Shown here one piece after another: positions 16,252 through 25,010 of a stretch of DNA of 64,000 bases. The stretch comes from Pseudogulbenkiania subflava DSM 22618 (GTDB lineage Bacteria > Pseudomonadota > Gammaproteobacteria > Burkholderiales > Chromobacteriaceae), in assembly GCF_900177275.1 (NCBI RefSeq), contig NZ_FXAG01000005.1:186001-250000 (forward strand), written 5' to 3'. The notes below the pieces were generated by a model that was not told where the DNA came from, did not search any database, and saw only the letters and a program-made list of their open reading frames with translations. A program made the position numbers and the translations under genes. Positions within the stretch are counted from its first letter, which is position 1. Each line of letters starts with the position of its first letter.

Positions 16252-17339
16252 GCAGGCCTCTTTGCGGTTTTGCCGAGACGGACCAGTGCGATCATCAGGA
16301 CAAGGAATAGCAGCAGGGTGATGCCGTTGAGCAGGCTACCGGCCTGGCGCCACTCGAAGCGGCCCAGCAGGTCGCCGGCGAGACGCAGCAGCAGCGAGCC
16401 GTGCAGCAACGCCAACGGCAGGTACAGCAGGGGGCGGTAGGGCACGCGCCAGCCGGTCAGCGCCGGCAGGATGACTGGGGCATGACCGAACACCATGGAA
16501 AACACGAAGCCGACGAACAGGGCGTGCAGCACGGCGTCGTAGCCGGGGCCGGGTTGCAGTGCCTGGCCGCCCAGCAGGAGCAGTCCGCTGATGGCGAGCC
16601 AGACGTAGCCCGCCAGCAGGCTGGCGGCGATGTAGCGCGGCAGGCCCTGCTGGCGCACGGTACGTCGCGCGAGATCGTAGCGGGCCAGCCAGGCGGCCAT
16701 GCCGACCAGGCTCAGCCCGACCAGCGGCAGGCCGGGGGGGCGTGGCGTCAGTGCGCTGGCCAGCATGCCCAGCAGCCACAGGATCAGTAGTCCGTTCAGC
16801 AACGGGGCGGCGTGGGGAGGGCGGCGCAGCAGGCGCGACAGTTCCAGCCGTTCGGCGACGATGGTCAGCAGCAGGAAGCCCTGCCACCAGCCGACGACGT
16901 TCCACACCGGCCATCCGGCCAGCCAGGCCAGGTTGCCCACCAGCCAGAGCAGGGCGGCGACGGCCAAGAGGCGGGTGAAGTCGGCCGGCTGGATACGCCA
17001 GATGACGAACGAGGCCGCCAGCAATCCGGCGCTGGCGAGGGCAAAGCCGGCTGCGGCGAGCCACCACGGCCCGCCCAGCAGCAAGAGGCCGCCGGAGCAG
17101 AAGGCGCACAGCGGCGCGAGCAGGGCCCAGCGTCGGCGCAGGGCGACGGCTCGTTCCAGTGAAATCAGGGCGCCGAATACCCCGGAGACCATCAAGGGGC
17201 CGTGAAACAGGGGGGCTTCCGCCGGCAGGGCGGGAAGCATCATGCCAACGCGCGCCAGCCCTCCCAGCAGGGCGGCGGCCAGCAGTACCGGCACCAGCAA
17301 CAATAGCCAGACCGGGCGCGGGCTGGCTGCCATGCTCAC
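16248..17339 (-). CDS. NnrS-like multi-pass membrane protein
   Basis: This 363-residue integral membrane protein has roughly ten to twelve hydrophobic segments. It keeps features of the NnrS group: HGPLMVSGVFGALISLERAVAL near residue 46 and VLHALFVGFVFSMVFGHAPVILPAL near residue 270, where His residues are placed for heme. NnrS proteins are heme- and copper-linked membrane proteins that help cells tolerate nitric oxide. The similarity is in the conserved blocks; the protein is somewhat shorter than classic NnrS. It overlaps both neighbours by four bases. Confidence 0.82.
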   Translation of the reverse strand: MSMAASPRPVWLLLLVPVLLAAALLGGLARVGMMLPALPAEAPLFHGPLMVSGVFGALISLERAVALRRRWALLAPLCAFCSGGLLLLGGPWWLAAAGFALASAGLLAASFVIWRIQPADFTRLLAVAALLWLVGNLAWLAGWPVWNVVGWWQGFLLLTIVAERLELSRLLRRPPHAAPLLNGLLILWLLGMLASALTPRPPGLPLVGLSLVGMAAWLARYDLARRTVRQQGLPRYIAASLLAGYVWLAISGLLLLGGQALQPGPGYDAVLHALFVGFVFSMVFGHAPVILPALTGWRVPYRPLLYLPLALLHGSLLLRLAGDLLGRFEWRQAGSLLNGITLLLFLVLMIALVRLGKTAKRPA

Positions 17340-17650
17340 GCGGTGCCCTCCCAGCCGAGGATGTAGCGCGCCTTGTCACTCATCCGCTCTGGCGTCCAGG
17401 CGGGCTCCCACACGAGTTCCACGGAAAGCTCGGCGCCCGGTATGAGGTGGTGCAGTTCGGCCAGGACGTCTTCTTCGATGATGGCGCCCATCGGGCAGGC
17501 CGGCGAGGTCATGGTCATGCGCACCGTCAGGCCGCGCTCAGTGCGTTCGATGCCGTAGATCAGCCCGAGGTCGACGATGTTGACCCCCATCTCGGGGTCG
17601 ATCACCTCGCTCAGCGCGTTCAGCACGGCGGTGTCGTCAGGCAGGGACAT
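17336..17650 (-). CDS. MIP18/DUF59 family iron-sulfur assembly-type protein
   Basis: This 104-residue protein of the PaaD/SufT/MIP18 fold has the acidic EVIDPEMGVNIVDLGLIY motif and the conserved Cys52 in MTSPACPMG. Relatives help mature iron-sulfur proteins. It is the first gene of a three-gene operon that continues with the NnrS-like and hemerythrin genes. An FNR-type box lies about 68 bases upstream of its ATG. A reasonable reading is a repair or protection operon used when nitric oxide or oxygen shortage damages clusters. Confidence 0.88.
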   Translation of the reverse strand: MSLPDDTAVLNALSEVIDPEMGVNIVDLGLIYGIERTERGLTVRMTMTSPACPMGAIIEEDVLAELHHLIPGAELSVELVWEPAWTPERMSDKARYILGWEGTA

Positions 17651-17711
17651 GATGCTCTCCAGTGGGGTGGTTCATGCTATGGAGCGTAGTCCCTGGTAGG
17701 GCGAGTCTTCC

Positions 17712-17725
17712 ATGAGCGCGCTCAA
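17712..17725 (-). promoter_or_regulatory. FNR-like palindrome upstream of the NO-stress operon
   Basis: On the minus strand TTGAGCGCGCTCAT compares with TTGAT-N4-ATCAA; it is a perfect palindrome except at the last base pair. Its centre is 68 bases before the ATG, compatible with a -41.5 activator site if transcription starts near 17677. Confidence 0.45.
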
Positions 17726-17749
17726 GTTTTTCCGCCCTGCCAAGGTGGG

Positions 17750-18358
17750 TCAGTTCCGTGTCGGGTCGAAATAGCCTTTCTCTGCGGCGGCGTCAACCTG
17801 GCCTGCCACCCAGTCGCCAGCCAGCCGGCAACCGGCCTGCACCTTGTTCACGGCCTTGGCCATCACCTGTTCCTTGCGGATGCCGTTTTCGCGCCAGCTT
17901 TGCCCCTCGCGGTTGAGGTTGAGCAGCATCGGCATCAGCCGGTCCATGGCATTGGCGAAACGCGCTTCGGCGGTCTGGTTGGCCTCGAATTCCTGCCACA
18001 GTGCCAGCATCTCGACGGCCTGTTCCGGCGGCAGCAGGCCAAAGATGCGCTTCACGGCTGTCAGTTCGGCGGCCTTGCGTTCGGCCTCACCGTCTTCGGC
18101 GTAAACGATGGTGTCGCCGGTGTCGACTTCGCCGATGTCGTGCACCAGCAGGAGCCGGATGACCTTGTCGATGTCGAGCGGCTCGTCGGCGTGCGGCTGC
18201 AGCGCCATGGCCAGGAGCGCGACCTGCCAGCTGTGTTCTGCGGAGTTTTCGTGGCGCTCCAGGGTGATCGGCTTGTTCTTGCGCAGTACGCCCTTGAGCT
18301 TGTCGATTTCCAGGATAAAGGCGATCTGGCGTTCCAGCTGGGTGTAGTCCGGGGTCAT
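17750..18358 (-). CDS. HD-domain phosphohydrolase, YfbR-like
   Basis: This 202-residue protein has the HD metal-binding motifs: His36 in LERHENSAEHSW, His73-Asp74 in LLVHDIGEVDTGD, and a distal Asp in NAMDRLMP. It matches the YfbR/HDDC2 group, which act as 5'-nucleotidases on deoxynucleoside monophosphates; the exact substrate is not certain. I use the ATG at MTPDYTQLER because the longer frame would add a basic 38-residue stretch outside the family domain. It stands alone. Confidence 0.88.
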   Translation of the reverse strand: MTPDYTQLERQIAFILEIDKLKGVLRKNKPITLERHENSAEHSWQVALLAMALQPHADEPLDIDKVIRLLLVHDIGEVDTGDTIVYAEDGEAERKAAELTAVKRIFGLLPPEQAVEMLALWQEFEANQTAEARFANAMDRLMPMLLNLNREGQSWRENGIRKEQVMAKAVNKVQAGCRLAGDWVAGQVDAAAEKGYFDPTRN

Positions 18359-18557
18359 GGCGGGTACTTGGGTGTGTCGGGATGGTGTGATGATACAGGG
18401 CTTCCGGGGTAGCCTGAACCGTTGCCTTGCTGGGGCGTTGTCCCTGGCCACGAGCATGACAGGCGATTTCAATGCGACGACATGCTTTGGGGGTGGCCTG
18501 GCTTCTCGTCGGCGCGTGGCGGCGCGGCGCCGGTCTCCCCGATAGCCCTGGTGCAGC

Positions 18558-18588
18558 GGCCGAAACCCCGTCTGGCGGGGCTTCGGCC
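18558..18588. terminator. Hairpin after the large helicase gene, made from the TTCGGCC word
   Basis: GGCCGAAACCCCG and CGGGGCTTCGGCC pair around TCTGG with one bulge. It starts 11 bases after the helicase stop and has no T-run. The arms contain GGCCGAA and its complement, the core of the repeated word seen through the window. Confidence 0.6.
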
Positions 18589-18598
18589 AATCTTGTCG

Positions 18599-21500
18599 TC
18601 AGGCTAGGACAGCGTCTTCCGCTTGGCTAGGCTTGGGGCTGGCGCGGAAGGTGCGCCGCTCGACGTGCGGACTGGCTGTCCGGCGTGCCTGGGTCTGTGG
18701 TTCGATGCCTCGCGCGGCCAACGTGGCGAGCAGATCTTGCAGCACCGCCTCGCGGTCGAGCACGAAGGTCGAGGCGAAGCAGCGCCAGAACTGCCAGCCG
18801 GCGCGCTCCAGGATGCGCTGGCGGCGCATGTCGTCGGGCCATTGCGCGGCGCCGTGGTAGCGGTCGCCGTCGCACTCGACGGCGAGGCGGGCGTCGTTGT
18901 CGCCCTCCACCACCAGGTCGAGGCGGAAGCCGCCGACCTTGACCTGCGGCGTGACCTTGTAGCCGCGCCCGGTTAGCTCGTCGTAGACCTCGGTTTCGAA
19001 CGGCGATTCGCACAGCGCCCGCAGGTCGGTTACCTGCTGCTGGTCGAGCAGATAGGGGGTGTGGAAGTGCTCGATCAGCTTGCGGCGCAGTTCGTCGGCG
19101 GGGCTCAGCTGGCTGATCTCGACGCTGCGCACCAGGTACATGCGGTCGCGGGCGCGCGAGGCGGCGACGTTGAAGCGCTGTGCGAAGCTGTCGCGCGTTA
19201 CCGCGTGCGGCTTGCCGGACACCACCATGCTGAGAAACATGATGTCGCGCTCTTTACCCTGGAAGGTGCGGGCGTCGCCGCAGGCGATGTCGTGGCGTGC
19301 CATCAGCGCCTCGCCCAGCTCTTCGCGGATCAGCTCCCAGACCTTGATCGCCTGCTTGTCGCCCAGTAGTGACACCACGCCGATGGAGCGCCCGGCGGTG
19401 GCCGGGTCGGCGGCGAGGCGACGGATTTCCTCGACGATGAAGGCGGCTTCGGCGCGGTTGCAGTTGTCGTTGCCGCAGTGGCCGTCTTCCACCAGCACGT
19501 CGATCAGCGGCGGGTCGAGCCGCTCGCTCGCGGTGGGCAGGCGCAGCGGCTTGAGTTCGTGGTGGTAGAACTCGCGCTTGGCGTACTCGATGATCGGGCC
19601 GACCGAGCGGAAGTGCTCTTTCAGCATCACCGCACTGGCGGCGAAGGCCACCTTGAACAGGTCGTAGATCGAGCGCTCCGGGGTCATCAGCGGGCGGTAC
19701 AGCGCCACCTGGTCGGACAGGAAGCGCTGCATCAGCGTCAGCACCTTGTCTTCTTCCAGTCCGACGCCTTCCGGCGACACCTGTTTGTCGTCGCCCACCA
19801 CCAGCACCTTCCTGGCGCGCAGCAGCGCCGGCAAGGCGCTGAGGTCGGATTGCGAGGCCTCGTCGATGATCACCAGGTCGAAGCAGCCCAGTTCGGCCGG
19901 CAGCGATTCGGCGATGCGGTAGTGCGGCATGATCCAGCACGGAATCGCCGGGGTGGCCTTGGCGGCGGCGGCGCGAGCGTCGCGGCGGTAGCGTACCGCA
20001 CGCTTGCCGGTGCCCTTGCCGATCAGGCGGATGGCGGCGGAATAGAGGCCCAGCGCGCTGCGCACCTCGGGCGTGGCATTGTCGGCGAGCTTGAGCCAGG
20101 TGCGTTGGGCGACCAATTCCTGGTAGCTGTGCGCCAGCTGTTTTTCCAGCGCGCGGCGTTCTTCGGCCAACGTCTTGAGGCGGGCGCGGGTGTCCAGTTG
20201 CTGCAGCGCCTGGCGCAGACGCTTGGCCTGCCACAGCGCCGCCCAGTCCTGCGGCAGCAGCGGGTCGGACTCGGCGCCGGCGGGCTGCTGGCAGAGCTGG
20301 CGTGCCCAGAGCGGGGCGCCGGATTGGGCGATGCGGCGCACCTCGGTGCGGACGGCGTCGAACGCCGGGCGAAAGGCGTGCAGCGCGGCCAATTGCTGGC
20401 CGAGGGCTTGCCATGTCTCGCCCAGCGTGTCGGCATCGAGTTCGGGCGTGCCGAGCTGATCGGCCAGGGTCACCAGTTGTTCCGCCCACTCCCCGCGGCT
20501 GCGTCGGCCCACTGCCAGCAACTGCTCGCGCAGCGTGGCGGCGCCTTCGAGGCGTTGGCAGCTGAGGTGGTGCAGCAGGATGCGCTGGGCCTCGAGCAGG
20601 CGCGACGGCTGCTCCAGCAGGGTCTCTGGCCAGGCGGTGCCGGGCAGGCTGTGGCGCAGGCGTGGCAGCACCTCGGCTTCCAGTTGGACCGCTTCGGCCA
20701 TGCGCCGGATCAGGCGGCAGCGCTCGCGCGCCCGCTCCACCAGCAGCGGGTCGGTGCTGGCCAGTGCTTCGGCGCCGAATTCGGCGGCGATGGCGTTCCA
20801 GCGCAGCAGCAGGCGGCGCAGCGACTGGCGATGCTGCAGGTGGGCCGCTACCTGAGACCAGTCGGCGCTCGACTGCGCCGGCTGGCCCAATACTTCGACC
20901 CGTGCCAGCGTCTTCTTGGCTTCTCCCTTGCCGAACCAGCCGGCCAGGCCGAAGGCGCTGCGGCCGGCGGCGAGCTGGCCGACGGCCTCGACCAGCCCGG
21001 CGTCCTGCTCCAGCCCGTCCGGCAGCGTCACTGGGCGCTGCAGCAGCTGCGGGCGGCGCGTCAGCTCCGCTTCGGCGGCGCTGTCCCATTCTTCCAGCAG
21101 ACGCAACATCGCCGTGCAGGCCGGCAGGCGCAGCAGGTCGAGACAGGGGCGCGCCCACGGTGCCGCGGCGTTGGCAATCTCGACCTGCCGGGCGGACAGT
21201 TCGCGCAAGGCTTCGGCCAACCCCGCTGCTTGGTTTAGTGCACCTTCTGCCAGTGCCGGCACGTCGCCGTTGGCGATCGCATGCCGCAGGTGTGCCGCCT
21301 GCAGCAAGTCCTGATGCGCCTTGTGCAGCGCTTCCATGGTGGGGAGTTCGGCCGGATCAGGCAGGGCGTGAGGCAGGTAGGCGAGTGCCGTGCCAAGCTC
21401 TCGGCGTGCCGCGCGTAGCCGGATGACGGCGTCGTCGTCGAACTGAGGGCGGTGGCGTGCCTCGGCGGTGAGCTCGTCTGGCAGCGCCGCCAGCCGCTCG

Positions 21501-23149
21501 CCCAGGGTGCCGATCTGCTCGGCGGCGCGCAGCGGGTCGATCTGCTTGTCGTCCAGCGTCAGCGGCTGCAGGTTGCGCGCGGCGCATTGGTCGATCTCAT
21601 GATCGACGCGCTGCAAATTGCCGTGCAGGCGATCGACGGTGTCTTCCAGGGTGGCAATCGAGCGCGTCAGCGCGGTGCGGTCGAGCGACTGGATTTCGCT
21701 GGCGATCTTGTTGACCGAATACTCGAAGCGCTTGGCTTCGTCACGCTCGCCGGCCAGCAGGCTGATCGCCAACGGACGGATGGCGTCGGGCAGTTTTTCC
21801 TCCAGCACCTTGAGCGCCGGCTCCTTCATCGAGGTCACCAGCACGCGCTGGCCCTGGGCCAGGTAGTGGCAGATGATGTTGGCGATGGTATGGGTCTTGC
21901 CGGTGCCCGGCGGACCTTGCACTACCACGCCATCGTGCTGCTCCAGCATCTGCACGATGCGAACCTGCTCGTCGTTGAACGGCTTGGGGAAGAACAGGTC
22001 ACGCACCGTGCCGTTGCCGATGCTGCCGCTCACCGCAGACAGCCCGCGAAAGGCCGGCAGCGGGCGATCGAGATGCTGGTTCGAGGGTTCGCTCAGGAGC
22101 TGGGACAACGCCGGGGGAAGCGTCTCCGGCTGGGGCGGCAGCGTATCGCTGAAGCGTTGCAGGTCCTGCACCAGCAGGTTGGCGGTGCGTGGCCGGGCGA
22201 ATACCGCCCAGCTGTCGACCAACTGCAGCTGGCTGCCCGGGCTGGGGAGTGGCGCGGGGGGCGTGCCCGGCTCGCGCGGCTGCAGTCGGGCGTCGGGGTC
22301 GAGATGGGCGGCGGCGGCTTGCAGCAGGGGCCGGTAGCTGGCAGCGTCGAACGGCGAATACTCTTGCGTGGCATTTTCCAGCCACTGGCGCGCCTGGCGT
22401 TCGAAATCGGCCAGGCCGGCCACGTTCAGCGCGTTCAGCGCATCCGCTTCGAGCGCGGCGGGCTGATCGCGCGGGCGCAGTTCCAGCGCCATGGTGCCGG
22501 CGTTCAGCGCCAGTTCCACCGGCCGGGTCAGCAGCGGGTAGCACAGGCGCACCCCGTCCTTGAGCCAGACCGCGACACCGCTGCCCCAGACGATCTCCAG
22601 CTGGTTGTCGGCGATCATGCCGTCCAGTGTCTGTTTCAGGCGGAACAGCTGGTTATAGAGCCCCATGGTTTTCTGGCGGCGCTGTTCTTCGTCGGCCCAG
22701 GCCTGCCACGGCCCGCTGCGGTAGGCTTCGAGCAAGGCTTCGACGTGCGCGCGGTCGGTGAAGTCGGACAGCGTCACGTTGCGGGCCGGCTCGACCAGTT
22801 CGCCGCGGACGTAGCCCAATGCTTCCAGTGCCGCGAAGGGGATTGCCGGGGCCAGGGCCGGCGGCTTGATCGCTCCTTTCGAGGGAGCGGCCGACGGCTC
22901 CAGCCAGCGTTGCAGCAAGGGGGCTTCCGGCTGGGGCATGGGTAGCGGCTGCAGGCGCTCGACGACAAGCCAGACTTCCTCGTTCTCGTCATCCTCGCTG
23001 TTGAGCGAGATGCCCGGCAGTTCGTGCAGTTCGGCTTCCAGGGCGAGAAAGTCGCCGTGTTTGGCAAGATCGGTGACCGGAGCAGCGTGCAGGCGGGCGG
23101 TGTGCTGGACAAACTGGATCAGGGCGGCAAGGCGTTGCAGGACGGTCAT
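18599..23149 (-). CDS. Large Upf1-like SF1 helicase fused to a Vsr/MTES_1575-type nuclease
   Basis: This 1516-residue protein is unusually large. Walker A is GPPGTGKT at residues 412-419 with TIANIICHYLAQGQRVLVTS behind it. A region of about 650 residues follows with coiled-coil and insert sequence. Walker B is VIIDEAS near residue 1093, with GDDKQVSPEG just after. Helicase motifs V and VI are seen in ARTFQGKERD and FNVAASRARDRM. The last 110 residues form a small nuclease-like domain (YDELTGRGYKV, FRLDLVVEGD, LAVECDGDRYH, RQRILERAGWQFWR) of the DUF559/Vsr type, with Asp and Glu placed for metal. It probably unwinds and cuts nucleic acid. Proteins of this build are often proposed to act in phage defence, which is inference here. 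It is a single-gene unit. Confidence 0.85.
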   Translation of the reverse strand: MTVLQRLAALIQFVQHTARLHAAPVTDLAKHGDFLALEAELHELPGISLNSEDDENEEVWLVVERLQPLPMPQPEAPLLQRWLEPSAAPSKGAIKPPALAPAIPFAALEALGYVRGELVEPARNVTLSDFTDRAHVEALLEAYRSGPWQAWADEEQRRQKTMGLYNQLFRLKQTLDGMIADNQLEIVWGSGVAVWLKDGVRLCYPLLTRPVELALNAGTMALELRPRDQPAALEADALNALNVAGLADFERQARQWLENATQEYSPFDAASYRPLLQAAAAHLDPDARLQPREPGTPPAPLPSPGSQLQLVDSWAVFARPRTANLLVQDLQRFSDTLPPQPETLPPALSQLLSEPSNQHLDRPLPAFRGLSAVSGSIGNGTVRDLFFPKPFNDEQVRIVQMLEQHDGVVVQGPPGTGKTHTIANIICHYLAQGQRVLVTSMKEPALKVLEEKLPDAIRPLAISLLAGERDEAKRFEYSVNKIASEIQSLDRTALTRSIATLEDTVDRLHGNLQRVDHEIDQCAARNLQPLTLDDKQIDPLRAAEQIGTLGERLAALPDELTAEARHRPQFDDDAVIRLRAARRELGTALAYLPHALPDPAELPTMEALHKAHQDLLQAAHLRHAIANGDVPALAEGALNQAAGLAEALRELSARQVEIANAAAPWARPCLDLLRLPACTAMLRLLEEWDSAAEAELTRRPQLLQRPVTLPDGLEQDAGLVEAVGQLAAGRSAFGLAGWFGKGEAKKTLARVEVLGQPAQSSADWSQVAAHLQHRQSLRRLLLRWNAIAAEFGAEALASTDPLLVERARERCRLIRRMAEAVQLEAEVLPRLRHSLPGTAWPETLLEQPSRLLEAQRILLHHLSCQRLEGAATLREQLLAVGRRSRGEWAEQLVTLADQLGTPELDADTLGETWQALGQQLAALHAFRPAFDAVRTEVRRIAQSGAPLWARQLCQQPAGAESDPLLPQDWAALWQAKRLRQALQQLDTRARLKTLAEERRALEKQLAHSYQELVAQRTWLKLADNATPEVRSALGLYSAAIRLIGKGTGKRAVRYRRDARAAAAKATPAIPCWIMPHYRIAESLPAELGCFDLVIIDEASQSDLSALPALLRARKVLVVGDDKQVSPEGVGLEEDKVLTLMQRFLSDQVALYRPLMTPERSIYDLFKVAFAASAVMLKEHFRSVGPIIEYAKREFYHHELKPLRLPTASERLDPPLIDVLVEDGHCGNDNCNRAEAAFIVEEIRRLAADPATAGRSIGVVSLLGDKQAIKVWELIREELGEALMARHDIACGDARTFQGKERDIMFLSMVVSGKPHAVTRDSFAQRFNVAASRARDRMYLVRSVEISQLSPADELRRKLIEHFHTPYLLDQQQVTDLRALCESPFETEVYDELTGRGYKVTPQVKVGGFRLDLVVEGDNDARLAVECDGDRYHGAAQWPDDMRRQRILERAGWQFWRCFASTFVLDREAVLQDLLATLAARGIEPQTQARRTASPHVERRTFRASPKPSQAEDAVLA

Positions 23150-23354
23150 AGGGTGGGTGCGGCGTATTTATGCAATGGATATGGTTATTGGTATAAAAAC
23201 AATCTATGCCGCATTGTAGCGCGAAGCCCTCGTTTTTTTACACGCGGGTCATGGGCCCCTGACAGGCAGGGGCATCAGGGCATGCGCGCGGCCACAGGCA
23301 GTGACAGCGGCGGGGAGGAAAAAATCCGCGCTACGGGTGGTTTGGCGGGAAATG

Positions 23355-23582
23355 TCAGGTCAGCGGCCGGCAGTGCCATTGAGCCAGGTCGGCCGGGATG
23401 CCCAGGTCGCGCGGATCGCCGAACGGCGGCCAGGACGAGCTGCCTTCCGCCAGCGCCCGTGCCGCGTCTTCCGGCGTGGGGTAGGCGCCGAGCGCCTCGC
23501 CGTCGTGCATGATGTGATAGCGCCCGTCGAGTGGAACGATATCGAAGGGGCCATATTGGGTGTCGTAGCTCCAGCATTTCAT
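23355..23582 (-). CDS. Small conserved protein of unknown function
   Basis: This 75-residue protein has a strong Shine-Dalgarno (AAAGGAGGG) placed well before ATGAAATGC, which supports it as real although short. The sequence reads like a compact beta-rich domain: YDTQYGPFDIVPLDGRYHI, then an AYPTPEDAARALAEG helix. I do not recognise the family. No membrane segment or signal is present. It lies between the helicase and a LysE transporter, with gaps of about 200 and 80 bases. Confidence 0.65.
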   Translation of the reverse strand: MKCWSYDTQYGPFDIVPLDGRYHIMHDGEALGAYPTPEDAARALAEGSSSWPPFGDPRDLGIPADLAQWHCRPLT

Positions 23583-23664
23583 GATCGCGCCCTCCTTTAT
23601 ATCCTGAATGGTAGTCGATAAAGGAGGGCGGTCGGGGCGGCCTGAGCCTCAGCAGAGGGGCAGC

Positions 23665-24306
23665 TCAGTGATTGCGCGCCAGGATCAGGCGCAGGCCGAG
23701 CGCGACGAAGATGCTGCCGGCCAGCCGGTCGAGCCACTTGCTCATGCTGGGCTTCTGCTGCAGCCACTGGCCGACGTGGCCGGAGAAATAGCCCAGCAGT
23801 CCGAACAATACCGCCGCCTGCAGCGTGAAGATCAGCCCTAGCACCAGCGTCTGCCACCCCGCCATGCCGCGGCCGGTATCGACAAACTGTGGCAGGAAGG
23901 CGAGGAAGAACAGCACCACCTTGGGGTTGATGGCGTTGGCCAGCAGGCCCTTGGCAAACATCGTGCGCACCGGGTTGGCCGGGCCCTGGCCGGGTGTGTC
24001 GGGGCGGAAGCTGGCACCGGGGCTGCGCAGCGCCTGCACGCCGAGATAGACCAGATACGCCCCGCCGCCGACCTTGAGGGCGGTGAAGGCGAGGGGCGAG
24101 GCGGCGATCAGCGCGCTGATGCCCAGCGCCGCGAGCAGGGTATGGCTGATACAGCCCAGCGCACAGCCCAGGCCGAAGGCGATGCCCTGCTTCTTGCCGC
24201 GCGCAATGCCGAGGCTCAGCACCATCAAATTGTCCGGGCCGGGGGAGAGCGTGATGAGAATCGCGGCCATGGTGAAGCCGGCCAGTTGTTCGGGCGAGAG
24301 CAGCAT
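23665..24306 (-). CDS. LysE/RhtB-family amino acid exporter
   Basis: This 213-residue membrane protein has six hydrophobic segments and the family opening MLLSPEQLAGFTMAAILITLSPGPDNLMVL, with the conserved PGP. Other typical pieces are GIAFGLGCALG, LVYLGVQALRS and NPKVVLFFLAFLPQFV. Members export amino acids such as lysine, threonine or homoserine lactone; which one cannot be told. The start chosen follows AGGACTCCGAC; the longer frame would put 38 charged residues before the first membrane span. Confidence 0.88.
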   Translation of the reverse strand: MLLSPEQLAGFTMAAILITLSPGPDNLMVLSLGIARGKKQGIAFGLGCALGCISHTLLAALGISALIAASPLAFTALKVGGGAYLVYLGVQALRSPGASFRPDTPGQGPANPVRTMFAKGLLANAINPKVVLFFLAFLPQFVDTGRGMAGWQTLVLGLIFTLQAAVLFGLLGYFSGHVGQWLQQKPSMSKWLDRLAGSIFVALGLRLILARNH

Positions 24307-24458
24307 GTCGGAGTCCTTTGGTCGGGGCGATGGATCGTTGTCATCATCCGTTGCCGGCCGGAGGCTGGCAAGTGGAGGGAGCCTCCCGGTCTCAAGGATG
24401 ACTTTTCGTGGCGCAGGCACTAGAATTTTGGCCTCGAATGTACGAGGTAAAACCGTCT

Positions 24459-24944
24459 ATGCCGTCTTTTGATATCGTCTCCGAAGTGAATGTGGTGGAA
24501 GTGCGCAACGCCGTGGATCAGGCCAACAAGGAAGTTTCCACCCGTTACGACTTCAAGGGCAGCGACGCCCGCATCGAGTCTGCCGAGAAGGTGCTGACCC
24601 TGTTCGCCGACGCCGAATTCCAGTTGGACCAAGTCAAGGACATCCTGCTGGGCAAGCTGGCCAAGCGCAACGTGGACGTGCGCTGTCTCGACCACGGCAA
24701 GATCGAGAAGGTCAGCGGCAACAAGATCAAGCAGGCAATCACCGTCAAGGAAGGCATCGAGGGTGATCTGGCCAAGAAAATCGTCAAGCTGATCAAGGAC
24801 TCCAAGCTCAAGGTGCAGGCCAGCATCCAGGGCGACGCCGTGCGCGTCAGCGGTGCCAAGCGCGATATCCTGCAGGAAGTGATCGCACTGATGCGCAAGG
24901 AAATCACCGACTTCCCGCTGCAGTTCAACAACTTCCGCGACTGA
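24459..24944 (+). CDS. yajQ: YajQ family nucleotide-binding protein
   Basis: This 162-residue protein starts [22 protein letters not shown], with the typical [12 protein letters not shown] and a C-terminal LQFNNFRD. The YajQ fold is two ferredoxin-like halves. Xanthomonas members bind c-di-GMP and regulate transcription, while E. coli YajQ binds tRNA/ATP-like ligands. With two GGDEF proteins in the window a c-di-GMP link is attractive but not proven. A GAGG sits about ten bases before the ATG, and a strong terminator follows the gene. Confidence 0.94.
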   Translation: MPSFDIVSEVNVVEVRNAVDQANKEVSTRYDFKGSDARIESAEKVLTLFADAEFQLDQVKDILLGKLAKRNVDVRCLDHGKIEKVSGNKIKQAITVKEGIEGDLAKKIVKLIKDSKLKVQASIQGDAVRVSGAKRDILQEVIALMRKEITDFPLQFNNFRD

Positions 24945-24963
24945 GCCGGAACGAGCAGCAACG

Positions 24964-24991
24964 AAAAAGGCGCCGCGAGGTGCCTTTTTTT
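24964..24991. terminator. yajQ terminator, also usable by puuC
   Basis: AAAAAGGCGCC and GGTGCCTTTTT pair around GCGA with one G-U pair, then two more T. T-runs exist in both directions, so it can end both converging genes. Confidence 0.88.
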
Positions 24992-24995
24992 GCGT

Positions 24996-25010
24996 CTTCG
25001 GCCAACCTTT
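24996..25010 (-). repeat. Exact 15-mer AAAGGTTGGCCGAAG
   Basis: One of four identical 15-mers in the window, here essentially between genes, overlapping only the puuC stop codon by two bases. See the finding on this word. Confidence 0.9.

Noticed and set aside
19254-21158. 634-residue plus other long frames within the helicase gene
   Set aside because: They are alternative-frame translations of the GC-rich helicase gene, dominated by Arg, Ala, Gly and Pro; the helicase frame has complete motifs.
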